From positions 124,001-188,000 of the forward strand of contig NZ_AHMM02000024.1 in the NCBI RefSeq assembly GCF_000243675.2: DNA of 64,000 nucleotides, in the 5' to 3' direction. The translations under genes and the position numbers were made by a program. The notes beneath the pieces are model-generated. The model worked only from the letters and a program-made list of their open reading frames with translations. It ran no database searches and was not told the origin of the DNA. Position 1 is the stretch's first letter; each line of letters starts with the position of its first letter. This DNA comes from Leptospira inadai serovar Lyme str. 10 (GTDB lineage: Bacteria; Spirochaetota; Leptospiria; Leptospirales; Leptospiraceae). This document shows positions 55,201 through 63,322 of the stretch, piece after piece.

Positions 55201-57035
55201 AGGCTTCGGGAGTCGGTGGTTCCGTAACGATAGATGGTAAGGGAAATGCGACAGTAGCGGCAACGTATAGAAATGCTACGGTAGTATCGGCAACGGGGAA
55301 TGTACACGATCCGAGTAGTTTTGGGAACCTGAAGGCGAATGAGAATTTTAATAGTGATCTGAACCAGAACCTTGCCATGGGTAAGGCGGACGAGAATCTA
55401 AAGGCCGGAACTGCAGAGTTAGCAGCCGGTCGTAGTAAGATCGCAGAGACTGGAAATGAAGCTCAGAAAGAAGTCTTAAACAATGAGAATGCGAGTGCAC
55501 AAGACCAGCATGGTGTCTGGGCTACCCTTGCTAGTGCCGGTGAATTTTTAACCGATCCTAGTTCTGCGTCTACGTGGTTGGGACGGACCGCGCAAGATGT
55601 TGTGGGCAGTTTCCTTGGTAGTACGGGACTGGGTGCGAGTGATAGCAATGGGTTTATTGATAAGAATGGAGAGTATGTCCAGAGAAGTTGTTTCACAGCC
55701 GGGACACTCATACGGACGAAAGAAGGCTTAAAGCCGATCGAGAAAATCGAGATTGGGGATTTAGTCTTATCGTTAGATCCGAAGACTGGAGAAATGTCTT
55801 ACAAGAGAGTGTCTCGACTCTTCTCCAAAGAGACACCACTTATTCATCGAGTCACGTATACTAACGGAAACGTAATCAATACGACTTGGAACCACCCTTT
55901 CTATATTCGAGGAAAAGGATTTACTGAAGTTAGAAACATTCAGGAAGAAGAGAGATCGGTCACGGTTGCGAGTATACGGAACTCGTCTCGTATCGAGAGA
56001 ACTTCCGGAATACAGATCGGGGCTTCCTTAGCGGCGATAGGAAGCAGATCGTCGAGCTCAAACTCAGCGACTTGGAAAGACGAGATTCGAGGAACGGTTG
56101 GGATTGCTAAGATCGAAGAAGTGTATGAGAAGACGAAAGTCTATAACTTCGAGGTTGAAGACAATCACACGTATTTTGTGGGAAAAGACGGGGTGCTTGT
56201 ACACAACGATGCTGGATGTATGGCTGGCGGCTTTGCAACTGGTGTTGGTAAAAGTATAGCGAGATTGGTAGATGCTCCTCAGCACTTAATCGAAACTGGG
56301 GCGAGCATTGCTGCTCCCGATAATTTCAGAGTCACAGACGAATTTGGTCGTCCGGTGAACGAGCATCCACTGGAAGCCCCGCTATCTAAAGGAGTGGCTT
56401 CGACACTTTATGATAAATTAGTAACAGAACCGGGAGCAGAGAAGGCGGCCAATTCAGATTGTGCCAATTGTTCGAAAGATTATTCCACGGGGTATAAATG
56501 GGGTAATTTCATCGGTGACGGTATGTTATTAGTTGCTGGCGGTATCACCGCTCTTCGAGGAAAGCTAGGAGGACTTGATGGTAAATCAGGAACGACGAAG
56601 GAAGCTGCTGAGGTTGGGCGAAATATTGGGAAAGCTGCATCTGTCCCGGAAATACCAAGGGGATTTTCAAGCCCAGAGCAGTACTCAAAGGCAATGTCTG
56701 AATTAAATGGTATTATGAAAAGTAAAGGAATAACAGATTATAGAATAGGTGTAAGCGGAAGTTCAGTAACTGGAGAAAGTTTTAAGTCGGGCAAACCTTT
56801 CGGACCTCATAGTGATATTGATGTATTTATTGAAAGTAATACATTAACGAAAGGGATTGGGACTTCTAAAAATATTCCAGGCTTTGTACATCCAAATAAT
56901 TTACAAGAATTACATCCGGAATTGAATGCGTGGTCTAATAAGTGGCAATCAATTCTTGGACGGGAAGTTTCAGTTGGTGGTTTTCAAACGGGGAAATTAC
57001 CTGATAGACCCGTTATCTTCTTCGGAAATAAATGA
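52203..57035 (+). CDS. Giant secreted protein with HINT domain and nucleotidyltransferase-like C-terminal toxin domain
   Basis: 1610 residues. A long basic start leads into a signal peptide (about 25-42, WVLFFPLSILFSQ); the ATG at 52212 has a better-spaced GAGGGAG site than the one at 52203. Residues about 45-810 are Gln/Ser/Asn-rich and helical. About 820-1100 are Ala/Gly-rich, with beta repeats such as GVSYSYSGGFGGTVGLGSSK. A HINT domain spans C1163 (SCFTAGTLIRTKEGLKPIEK) to N1335 (VLVHN), with TTWNHPFY inside, so it can probably cleave after the asparagine. The C-terminal part has GSS at 1519-1521 and DID at 1538-1540, a Pol-beta nucleotidyltransferase pattern. The architecture is that of a polymorphic toxin and recalls the Leptospira 'longest protein' family (TIGR04388). 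Confidence 0.8.
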   Translation: MDFMIRKGRYIRHYSIPERLMSGSMLSIYFWVLFFPLSILFSQNLNNYPTFVAPQFQQQNLDQVVSLANQSNSLNNWETISGQGLSAIKSNWENASALEIESLVSSITSSPNSGTSLQDYQNAVSAYLWAQENNAETQWLNQVDSQLSNARDNFINGQLAINISNSTTQNQQLVVTSSGNVNSAIANSADYKTALNTGLQSFSDSLTALQRTYEQQLSSLNQTDAQYKANLLQLQGYENTVKQGMQTSVSQLQTSLQTTALFYNTKPDGTPNWNSMTQSGLDLQNLITSLSQGLANGSPLSALANQMVSYLQTQETQAHNNATYWSQKATPYNLSLTGTVLGGERVLSGLQDLYNYGNWVSSANPVIGAIKDFIDGGSNNQDPTLINYLYGNDFNSNNYSILKINSADFKGYNTAYTNYSVFPIQTGFAGNDLYYSSAGYNAFDFNATGLGFLGGFVLQTGFFAEDKFDYSINIQLQDKNALSNSQVWSGFRNNLSTELNSWNSITSSISSWEGQISAYQAQYATWHAQAAIYADGLQQSYSTGVANLNSQDHNWQNGLLAPFQNTNINSGAGNSMDSIKSSFLDSVSPKITQILLPSDNSVLSPAAQAPVIDQSNLNNTLSIFQQSLMGASNLALENQLNRQAIDENKNAIQQIATSLGNNAVVDSHGNIVYTTSIEDGHARLKTGGDATNASDYEATTVKQNIFLSAPATIKIAAAGDLFQTWNTGSIISQNQANLDSFNISYNSTINSLNSQIAALNSLNAKNDKAFQDAAQAAASFASDQKSLAQALFQGGNFESWVKGQIQDKVNTAMATAIANATGMSPDMASQLVSWFEKNQAEKKAKAKARTEQITSGLVTVASIAASFIAGPEMMAVGQAVLQAAQGYQNGGMEGALVGAASGAATAYARQFGVNVGVSYSYSGGFGGTVGLGSSKLNAGVTFSQHGSTSFNIGGSYGNVSYNPTSGFSGSVNLTPGQNTGVMVNIAQHSGPSLTVQESNEASGVGGSVTIDGKGNATVAATYRNATVVSATGNVHDPSSFGNLKANENFNSDLNQNLAMGKADENLKAGTAELAAGRSKIAETGNEAQKEVLNNENASAQDQHGVWATLASAGEFLTDPSSASTWLGRTAQDVVGSFLGSTGLGASDSNGFIDKNGEYVQRSCFTAGTLIRTKEGLKPIEKIEIGDLVLSLDPKTGEMSYKRVSRLFSKETPLIHRVTYTNGNVINTTWNHPFYIRGKGFTEVRNIQEEERSVTVASIRNSSRIERTSGIQIGASLAAIGSRSSSSNSATWKDEIRGTVGIAKIEEVYEKTKVYNFEVEDNHTYFVGKDGVLVHNDAGCMAGGFATGVGKSIARLVDAPQHLIETGASIAAPDNFRVTDEFGRPVNEHPLEAPLSKGVASTLYDKLVTEPGAEKAANSDCANCSKDYSTGYKWGNFIGDGMLLVAGGITALRGKLGGLDGKSGTTKEAAEVGRNIGKAASVPEIPRGFSSPEQYSKAMSELNGIMKSKGITDYRIGVSGSSVTGESFKSGKPFGPHSDIDVFIESNTLTKGIGTSKNIPGFVHPNNLQELHPELNAWSNKWQSILGREVSVGGFQTGKLPDRPVIFFGNK

Positions 57036-57036
57036 A

Positions 57037-57417
57037 ATGGGAAGGGAACTTTTAATAAGATTAGAAAATAAAAAAGTCCTTTCTGAATTTGCAAAACAGA
57101 TAACAAATCTGCTAAGAGGCGAAAATTTAGAAAAAAGGGAAAGCAATTTTTACACTTCAGGGTATTACTTCAAATTCCGGACAAAAAAAAATGAAGTTTC
57201 CGTTTATGAAGCAGATTCGGAGAAATTTGTAGATTTCGATTTCTCTGTGTATTTTAAAAATGATGAACCGCTGCTTAATCTCACATTAAAGAGCCTAGCT
57301 GAAAATTTAATTTCCCCTGGCGATGAAGTTGCAATTCCGGAATCACCTTTAATTGACGCTAAAACAGAATTTTGCAGGAAAGACAGATTAGGTCAGATTG
57401 AATGGGTGATAATCTAA
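57037..57417 (+). CDS. Candidate immunity protein for the HINT/nucleotidyltransferase toxin
   Basis: 126 residues, starting one base after the toxin stop, so very likely co-translated. It is soluble and mixed alpha-beta (FAKQITNLLRGENLEKRESN, then FVDFDFSVYFKNDEPLLNLT), with no signal peptide or known domain. The position directly behind a polymorphic-toxin C-terminal module is that of an immunity gene. The role is inferred from position alone. A longer frame from 56926 lies inside the toxin gene and is rejected. Confidence 0.6.
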   Translation: MGRELLIRLENKKVLSEFAKQITNLLRGENLEKRESNFYTSGYYFKFRTKKNEVSVYEADSEKFVDFDFSVYFKNDEPLLNLTLKSLAENLISPGDEVAIPESPLIDAKTEFCRKDRLGQIEWVII

Positions 57418-57446
57418 AATATGCGACATTTAACGAAATCCATATT

Positions 57447-60293
57447 CTATTTATGATCCCTCGTATACACTCCGTCCCAGTCGGAAGCCGGAGGATTCAG
57501 TTTGTATTCCTTGCATCGATCAGTAAGTAAAAGGACTGCTTTATCGGACTGACCTTTAGCGGTCTGCGATTCTTGAAATTTACGAATCGCTTGATCCCAT
57601 TTTCTGTCCAGATAGAGGTTCAAGCCTTCCTCATACAACCCGACCGATTCTTTCAGAGAGGGGGGAATTTTATCGCCAATTTCAGCAACAGCCTCGTATA
57701 ATACGACCGGCTCGTTCTTACCTTTCACTCTAACCAAATCCAATTTTCGAGTGACAATTTGATTTTTAATTTCTTCATAAACGGAATCCGAAACGAGAAT
57801 CGATACTCCGTAATCCTTTCCTGCAGCTTCTAAACGAGCCGCCAAATTTACCGTATCGCCCATCATCGTGTAAGAAGCCAGCGCATCCGTTCCCATAAAT
57901 CCGACTTTCGCGAGGCCGGTATTCAAGCCGATGCGTATATTCATATCTCTGGCTTCGGGAATATAACGATGCTCCTTGTTCCAAGTCTTCCGGAGATCCT
58001 CCAACTTCGCGAGCATCCTCAAAGAGGCCTTAGTCGCTTTTATACAATGTTGGTCCACGTCCACTGGCGCGTTAAAAATGCCTACGATCGCATCCCCGAT
58101 GTATTTATCCAAGACGCCTTCGTGCTCCTTTAAGATTAGAGTCATTGCGGAAAGGTATTCGTTTAATAATTCGGCGAGCTCTACGGAACTTAACTTTTCG
58201 CTAATCGCAGAAAACCCGGCGACATCGGAAAAGAAAGCGGTGACCCTTTTTTCGGTTCCCCGCTTTAATGCAGCTAGATCCTTCATCGCTTCGCCGATGA
58301 CGACCGGATCGATCATGCTGCCCAGAATTCCTTTGATCTTTTCCCTTTCCCGCAAACCGCTTACCATGTGATTGAGAGCGATCGATAAATTTCCGAATTC
58401 GTCGTTCCCGCCCGGCTCGAACTCTACGTTTAAATCTCCTTTTCCCACTTCCTCGGCGTCGCGAATCAAACGTTTGATTTTCTGAACGACTATACCCGAT
58501 ATGAAAATCGCTAAAAAGATGGAGAACCCGCAAATTCCCAATGCGGAAAGTACCGCCCTATCTCGGTTGCTTCGAATGGATTTTAATCCCTCCGTTCTAT
58601 CGACGATGGTACGAATTAAACCGGAAAAATTGGAGGCAAGTATTACCGTAGGAACATCGTCCACATCCTCCGCCAATAAGGGGGTCGTATCCAATTTCCA
58701 AAGGATTTGCTCCGCTTCCGTCCGGCTATTTCCGATGATACCGTCAGGAAATAAAGTTTTCAGCTTTGCAGTCGGGGTTTCGCTTTCTCCGGAATAAATC
58801 CAATCTCGTAATGCGTTCCATCGATCCTTGAATAACCGACTCCCGTCGGCCGATTGGATGGATTTTTCGTAATCGGAACCGTCGGGTCGAAAGCGAAGAA
58901 GAACTTGGTCTTCTAGAGCGGAATTTCTGGCGGACCCCAAAGCCTCCACTTTCTCCACATCTTCTTCGTTAGGCGGATTATTTCTTCGATAAGTGGCAAA
59001 CAATAAGTCTCGTTTCCGAACTAAGGAGGAGTAGTTCGCATAATGATTCTTAAATTCCTTATCCTTAAAAGGAGGAATCGGAGGCTTCTTTTCCCTCAAA
59101 ACCTTAAGCCTTGTTTCTAAAAGAGAAGGAATCCTGCTTAGTTCGGATACGATGGCCCTTTCCTCGTTAAGGTAAGCGCCCCAAGTACCGGGATGTTTCC
59201 GAATGGATTCGATCAGTTTGGCTCTTTCGGTCGAAGCCGGATTCCGAAAATGCGGAGAATACAAAGCTTGCAACTCAAGATTCGATTGCTGAAAGGAGTT
59301 AGGCGGAATTTCTCCCGTAATTCCGACCTTCTCGACAAGAGTCGAGAGTGCGGTTTTGAGACCGTCCTCCAGTATATTATCAAACGAGATTTCGTTTAAC
59401 GGAGAATCCGGATCGAAAATTTTCGTATCTAAAGTGGGCTCCGATATTTCCCCGGGTACGATTCCCGTCAAAGCAAAGGTCTGGATTCTAAAACGGCCCG
59501 TATCTAATCCTAAATCCTTGATTTTCTTCCGTCGGGAATCCGCCAAAAGCTGAACGATCGCCGAATCCATTTTAGAACGGTGTTTTCGAGCGATTAAAAA
59601 TTTGCTCTTTACTTCCTCTTCCAATGCGGACAACTCGGTCGGATCCGTTTTTTCCTGATTTTCTTTGATCTCGTACAATCTCTTGCGAAGCAAGGACGCG
59701 TCTCGATCGGCAAAAACGAATTTCCTTGCCAAGGATTGTAGCTCGGAAAAATCCTTTTCCCCTACATGCTCGCTTCCGTCCCGTTGAAGCTGCGCCTTAA
59801 TATTTTTCTCCAGGATTTCGATATCGGCCTTGGAAAGATATTCCGAATAATAGGTGTCGAGCGTCTTACGTACTTTACTTTTTCCTAATGCTCCAAAAAG
59901 GCTCGTTTTGATTCCGAACAGGGAGACTTTTTTTTCTTCGACCAACGTTTTCGTGGTTCTGTATTTCTTAAGAGCCTCGGTTTGCTTACTAACGCGATCC
60001 CTAAATTCCTCGATCCGGATCAGACTTTGAGAAATATTATCCAGTTCCAAAACGAGGGACGATATATATCGTCTTGAAATGGCGGCCTCCCGTTCATAAC
60101 TTTCGGTCAGAATCTCGGTCTGTTGGCGCACATATATGAAGGAAAGAATCAGGATGGTTAAGGCGATCAAGCTGCCGGTAAAAAAGGCAAGCTTTGCTCG
60201 AATCCCGGAGTAGAGGAGGCGAAAAACTCCGAGCACACTGGCAAGAATACGATTTACTAACCCGCTTCCGATTGCGGAAGAATTCTTGTTCAT
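57447..60293 (-). CDS. Membrane-bound class III adenylate/guanylate cyclase with HAMP domain
   Basis: 948 residues from the ATG at 60293 (a TTG at 60332 is an alternative). An N-terminal transmembrane helix (LAFFTGSLIALTILILSFIY) is followed by a large extracytoplasmic region of coiled-coil character (to about 600) and a second helix (AILGICGFSIFLAIFISGIVV-like). Then come a HAMP domain and a class III cyclase domain: VTAFFSDVAGFSAISEKLSS, LDKYIGDAIVGIFNAP, and MMGDTVNLAARLEAAGKDYG. The metal-binding aspartates, K in DKYIGD and D in MGDTVN fit adenylate cyclase. TPR-like helices end the protein. Sensor ligand unknown. Confidence 0.92.
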   Translation of the reverse strand: MNKNSSAIGSGLVNRILASVLGVFRLLYSGIRAKLAFFTGSLIALTILILSFIYVRQQTEILTESYEREAAISRRYISSLVLELDNISQSLIRIEEFRDRVSKQTEALKKYRTTKTLVEEKKVSLFGIKTSLFGALGKSKVRKTLDTYYSEYLSKADIEILEKNIKAQLQRDGSEHVGEKDFSELQSLARKFVFADRDASLLRKRLYEIKENQEKTDPTELSALEEEVKSKFLIARKHRSKMDSAIVQLLADSRRKKIKDLGLDTGRFRIQTFALTGIVPGEISEPTLDTKIFDPDSPLNEISFDNILEDGLKTALSTLVEKVGITGEIPPNSFQQSNLELQALYSPHFRNPASTERAKLIESIRKHPGTWGAYLNEERAIVSELSRIPSLLETRLKVLREKKPPIPPFKDKEFKNHYANYSSLVRKRDLLFATYRRNNPPNEEDVEKVEALGSARNSALEDQVLLRFRPDGSDYEKSIQSADGSRLFKDRWNALRDWIYSGESETPTAKLKTLFPDGIIGNSRTEAEQILWKLDTTPLLAEDVDDVPTVILASNFSGLIRTIVDRTEGLKSIRSNRDRAVLSALGICGFSIFLAIFISGIVVQKIKRLIRDAEEVGKGDLNVEFEPGGNDEFGNLSIALNHMVSGLREREKIKGILGSMIDPVVIGEAMKDLAALKRGTEKRVTAFFSDVAGFSAISEKLSSVELAELLNEYLSAMTLILKEHEGVLDKYIGDAIVGIFNAPVDVDQHCIKATKASLRMLAKLEDLRKTWNKEHRYIPEARDMNIRIGLNTGLAKVGFMGTDALASYTMMGDTVNLAARLEAAGKDYGVSILVSDSVYEEIKNQIVTRKLDLVRVKGKNEPVVLYEAVAEIGDKIPPSLKESVGLYEEGLNLYLDRKWDQAIRKFQESQTAKGQSDKAVLLLTDRCKEYKLNPPASDWDGVYTRDHK

Positions 60294-60388
60294 AGGAAAA
60301 AAAAGTCCCTGAAAGGATGCTATGGCAAGCAATATACTTTGGGAAATTTCTTTACCGATTCGATTTTTTCGGATTCTATAGAGAGACT

Positions 60389-60862
60389 TTAGAAGAGTTT
60401 TTCAAAGGTTGCGGTTCGGTAGTCGGAAGTTAAGTAAAAAATATGAGAGCAAGCAGGGCATCGATAATTCCCTTGTCCTTTCACTCTCAAAAACCGGAAA
60501 CAAATCGGACAGGCGACCATACCTTCCTCTATTTCCTTCTTTTTATCCTGCAATAAGAAGGCTTTTGCTTCCTCGCGGGTTGAAAAAAAGGGAATGAGTA
60601 CGTCTAGGCCGAGCTTTTTCCAATCTTCGACCAATGCAGTAGGTAAAAAGCAGACCGAGAATTTGGATTGAGGGTGATTCGTCACCGAATTCTTGAGCAG
60701 GATCAACCCTTCTTGGTCCCAGGCAGTCAGCCCGCCCGCATCCAATAAAATTCGATGAATTTCCGACGATAGGACTTGCTCTATCTTTTCTTGAAAGGAG
60801 GTCCCAAGTACCGAATCGAGTTTGCCCTGAAGATTGACAATTAATTCTTTCACAGGTGGCAC
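60389..60862 (-). CDS. STAS-like protein with C-terminal zinc ribbon
   Basis: 157 residues from a GTG at 60862; another GTG at 60853 is equally possible. The first 110 residues fit a STAS/anti-sigma-antagonist-like fold (HRILLDAGGLTAWDQEGLIL, then LLKNSVTNHPQSKFSVCFLP). The C-terminus has CPICFRFLRVKGQGNYRCPA and a following C, a four-cysteine zinc ribbon. The pairing suggests a regulatory protein that binds a partner or nucleic acid. It is divergent from the sugar dehydratase gene and co-directional with the cyclase. Confidence 0.7.
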   Translation of the reverse strand: MPPVKELIVNLQGKLDSVLGTSFQEKIEQVLSSEIHRILLDAGGLTAWDQEGLILLKNSVTNHPQSKFSVCFLPTALVEDWKKLGLDVLIPFFSTREEAKAFLLQDKKKEIEEGMVACPICFRFLRVKGQGNYRCPACSHIFYLTSDYRTATFEKLF

Positions 60863-60951
60863 TCAGGAGAATCGATAAGATCCGGGTTTTCCGCAACCGA
60901 AAAAACCCAAAAAGGTTGGACTTTTACCATTTAGCGATATTTTTTTCCTTA

Positions 60952-62841
60952 ATGGAACATTGGAATCGCCGGACCTTGATATTCCCTCTGGACCTTTGCT
61001 TTATGGTCCTGTCCTACTTTTTGGCACATTTAATTCGATTCGAATCCTTGTCCTTCCTGCAAAAACCGGACACCTTTCTAATCCCTCTTGTGATCGTAGT
61101 CGCATGTCGATCGGTCGTATTCTTATTTTCGAATATTTATCGTTCCATCTGGGCTTACGCTTCGATTCATGACCTTCTGGAAATCATTAAAATCACGGTC
61201 CTTTCCTCCTTTATCGCGACCACCGTGTTGCTCTTCTACAACCGCTTCGACCAGATGTCGCGAATGGTCCCGGTTCTAGACACCATTCTTTTGCTAAGTT
61301 TCCTATGTCTCAGAAGCCTTTCCTGGCGAATCTTTCGGGACCAGTATATCATCCGAAAGACCAGGGAGCACGGAGCTCCGACTCTCATCTTAGGAGCCGG
61401 AAAAATGGGGGCGTCCCTATTATCCGAATTCCGCAGGCATAGCGAATTGAAATTAAACCCGGTCGGATTTTTGGACGATGACGAAAGCAAAATCGGCGCA
61501 TTGATCCAAGGAGTCCCGATTTTAGGGAATATCTCGAAGGCCGAAGAAACGATTCGCAAACTAGGGATTAAACAAGTAATTATCGCAATTAAAAATCCGG
61601 ACGGAAAACTGATCGGTCGATTGCTGAAGACTTTCGAATCCACTGAAGTAGGCTTTAAAATCCTTCCGTCTATCGGTTCGCTTTTTTTCGATTCTCCCAA
61701 AATTCAACAGTTGCGCGAAATCCGAGTCGAGGACCTTCTTGGAAGACCTGTCGTCGATCTGGAAATCGAATCCATCCGTTCTTATATCAGAGGAAAATCG
61801 ATCTTAGTCACCGGTGCAGGCGGTTCGATCGGAAGCGAGATTTGTAGACAGGTCGCGATCTTCCAACCTTCAAAACTAGTCCTTCTAGATTCCGCTGAGA
61901 CACCCCTCTACGAAATAGATTACGAATTACGCAAAATTTTTCCGCATTCCGGAATCGAGTTTTTTCCGGTCGTCGCGGATATTAAGAATCTTTCGCGAGT
62001 GAGTTCTGTTTTCGAAGCGCATTCCCCGGAAGTCGTATTTCATTCCGCGGCCTACAAGCATGTACCAATGATGGAAACAAACCCGTCGGAGGCCGTTTTA
62101 AATAATATATTGGGTACTAAAAACGTAGCGGATATTGCCCGTCTGTCCGGAGTAGAACGTTTCGTACTTATCTCCACGGATAAGGCAGTTAACCCGGTTA
62201 ATATCATGGGCGCTTCCAAACGCGTAGCGGAATTGTACATCCAGCACGTATCTCGGGAGACCCGGACCAAATTCATTACGGTTCGATTCGGAAACGTATT
62301 AGGATCCAACGGTTCCGTGATCCCAAGATTTCGGGAACAGATCCAGGGCGGCGGTCCCGTTACCGTAACTCATCCTGAAGTCATTCGATATTTTATGACC
62401 ATCCCGGAAGCTACCCAATTAGTTCTGCAAGCGGGTTCCATGGGCGAACGCGGCGAAATATTCTTATTGGAGATGGGAGAGCCGGTGCGAATTCTCAGTC
62501 TAGCGGAGGAAATGATTCGTCTATCCGGCTTACGACCGTATGTCGATATTCCGATCGAATTTACCGGCCTAAGACCCGGGGAAAAACTTTTCGAAGAACT
62601 GCTTTTGGATCTAGAAGGCATCAAAAAAACTCACCATCCAAAAATCAGGATTGCCGCCCCTTTAGAAGATAGCGATCTTAGCAGCTTCCAGGCCAGGTTT
62701 CAGGCCCTTTTGAACGCCGCACGCTCCAACCAGGAAAAGGATATCTTTTCCCGGTTTAAAGAGCTAGTTCCGGAATACAAAGTTCACAAGGATTACATCA
62801 CTGAAGAAGAGGCCAGGGCCTTAGAAAAGAATGGATCATAA
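60952..62841 (+). CDS. NDP-sugar 4,6-dehydratase, WbpM/CapD type
   Basis: 629 residues from the ATG at 60952; a GTG at 60856 would add 32 poorly conserved residues. Four N-terminal membrane helices, a first Rossmann domain with LILGAGKMGASLL, and a second with ILVTGAGGSIGSEICRQV. Active-site region: YKHVPMMETNPSEAVLNNIL, then STDKAVNPVNIMGASKRVAE, in which Met replaces the Tyr of YxxxK, as in the WbpM S-M-K triad. It should make a 4-keto-6-deoxy sugar from UDP-GlcNAc for surface polysaccharide. The stop overlaps the next gene by 11 bases. Confidence 0.9.
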   Translation: MEHWNRRTLIFPLDLCFMVLSYFLAHLIRFESLSFLQKPDTFLIPLVIVVACRSVVFLFSNIYRSIWAYASIHDLLEIIKITVLSSFIATTVLLFYNRFDQMSRMVPVLDTILLLSFLCLRSLSWRIFRDQYIIRKTREHGAPTLILGAGKMGASLLSEFRRHSELKLNPVGFLDDDESKIGALIQGVPILGNISKAEETIRKLGIKQVIIAIKNPDGKLIGRLLKTFESTEVGFKILPSIGSLFFDSPKIQQLREIRVEDLLGRPVVDLEIESIRSYIRGKSILVTGAGGSIGSEICRQVAIFQPSKLVLLDSAETPLYEIDYELRKIFPHSGIEFFPVVADIKNLSRVSSVFEAHSPEVVFHSAAYKHVPMMETNPSEAVLNNILGTKNVADIARLSGVERFVLISTDKAVNPVNIMGASKRVAELYIQHVSRETRTKFITVRFGNVLGSNGSVIPRFREQIQGGGPVTVTHPEVIRYFMTIPEATQLVLQAGSMGERGEIFLLEMGEPVRILSLAEEMIRLSGLRPYVDIPIEFTGLRPGEKLFEELLLDLEGIKKTHHPKIRIAAPLEDSDLSSFQARFQALLNAARSNQEKDIFSRFKELVPEYKVHKDYITEEEARALEKNGS

Positions 62842-63322
62842 CCCCGAAGATATCACCGTACTTCGCGACTTTAAAAAACAACTCTTCTCCCTCTATTGGG
62901 AAAGGTTCGGTACTTTCTATCTGCACGCTATGCCCCATCCCGATTTAAAGATCGGAAAGAGAGGCTTACTCGGAGACGAACCCGAATCCGGAATTATCTT
63001 AGTCATAGGTCCGCGAGCCGCTAGGGACATTCGCATAGAACAGGATTGGGCCTATGCAGAACTCCAATTCGGGTATACTTGGGAGCAAGTTTTCATTCCT
63101 TGGGACGCGGTGTTTCGATACTTCGATAAGTCTCAGCAAACCGTTTCGCAAATGAGAATTTTCTTAGGTAAGCTGCAATCTTCCGCGGGAAGCGGCCCTG
63201 AATTCGCCGAAACCGATTCTTCGTCCCCTTCGGGAGAACTTGTTATCGAGTCGAAGGCGAAAGGAAAGAAGCGCAAAAACAATGTCATCGAAGTGGATTT
63301 CGGGAGTAAAAACAAAAAATGA
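62831..63322 (+). CDS. SspB-like protein (ClpXP adaptor family)
   Basis: 163 residues. The N-terminal part fits the SspB fold: LYWERFGTFYLHAMPHPDLK, then SGIILVIGPRAARDIRIEQD, WAYAELQFGYTWEQVFIPWD and AVFRYFDKSQQTVSQMRIF. The C-terminal tail is basic and disordered (KAKGKKRKNNVIEVDFGSKN), like the ClpX-binding tail of SspB, which ends in a short conserved peptide. If so, it delivers tagged proteins to ClpXP. It overlaps the sugar dehydratase by 11 bases and the permease by ATGA. Confidence 0.68.
   Translation: MDHNPEDITVLRDFKKQLFSLYWERFGTFYLHAMPHPDLKIGKRGLLGDEPESGIILVIGPRAARDIRIEQDWAYAELQFGYTWEQVFIPWDAVFRYFDKSQQTVSQMRIFLGKLQSSAGSGPEFAETDSSSPSGELVIESKAKGKKRKNNVIEVDFGSKNKK

Noticed and set aside
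56926..57036. Longer start for the candidate immunity gene inside the toxin frame
   Set aside because: It overlaps the toxin coding sequence with no ribosome site; the ATG at 57037 directly after the toxin stop fits better.
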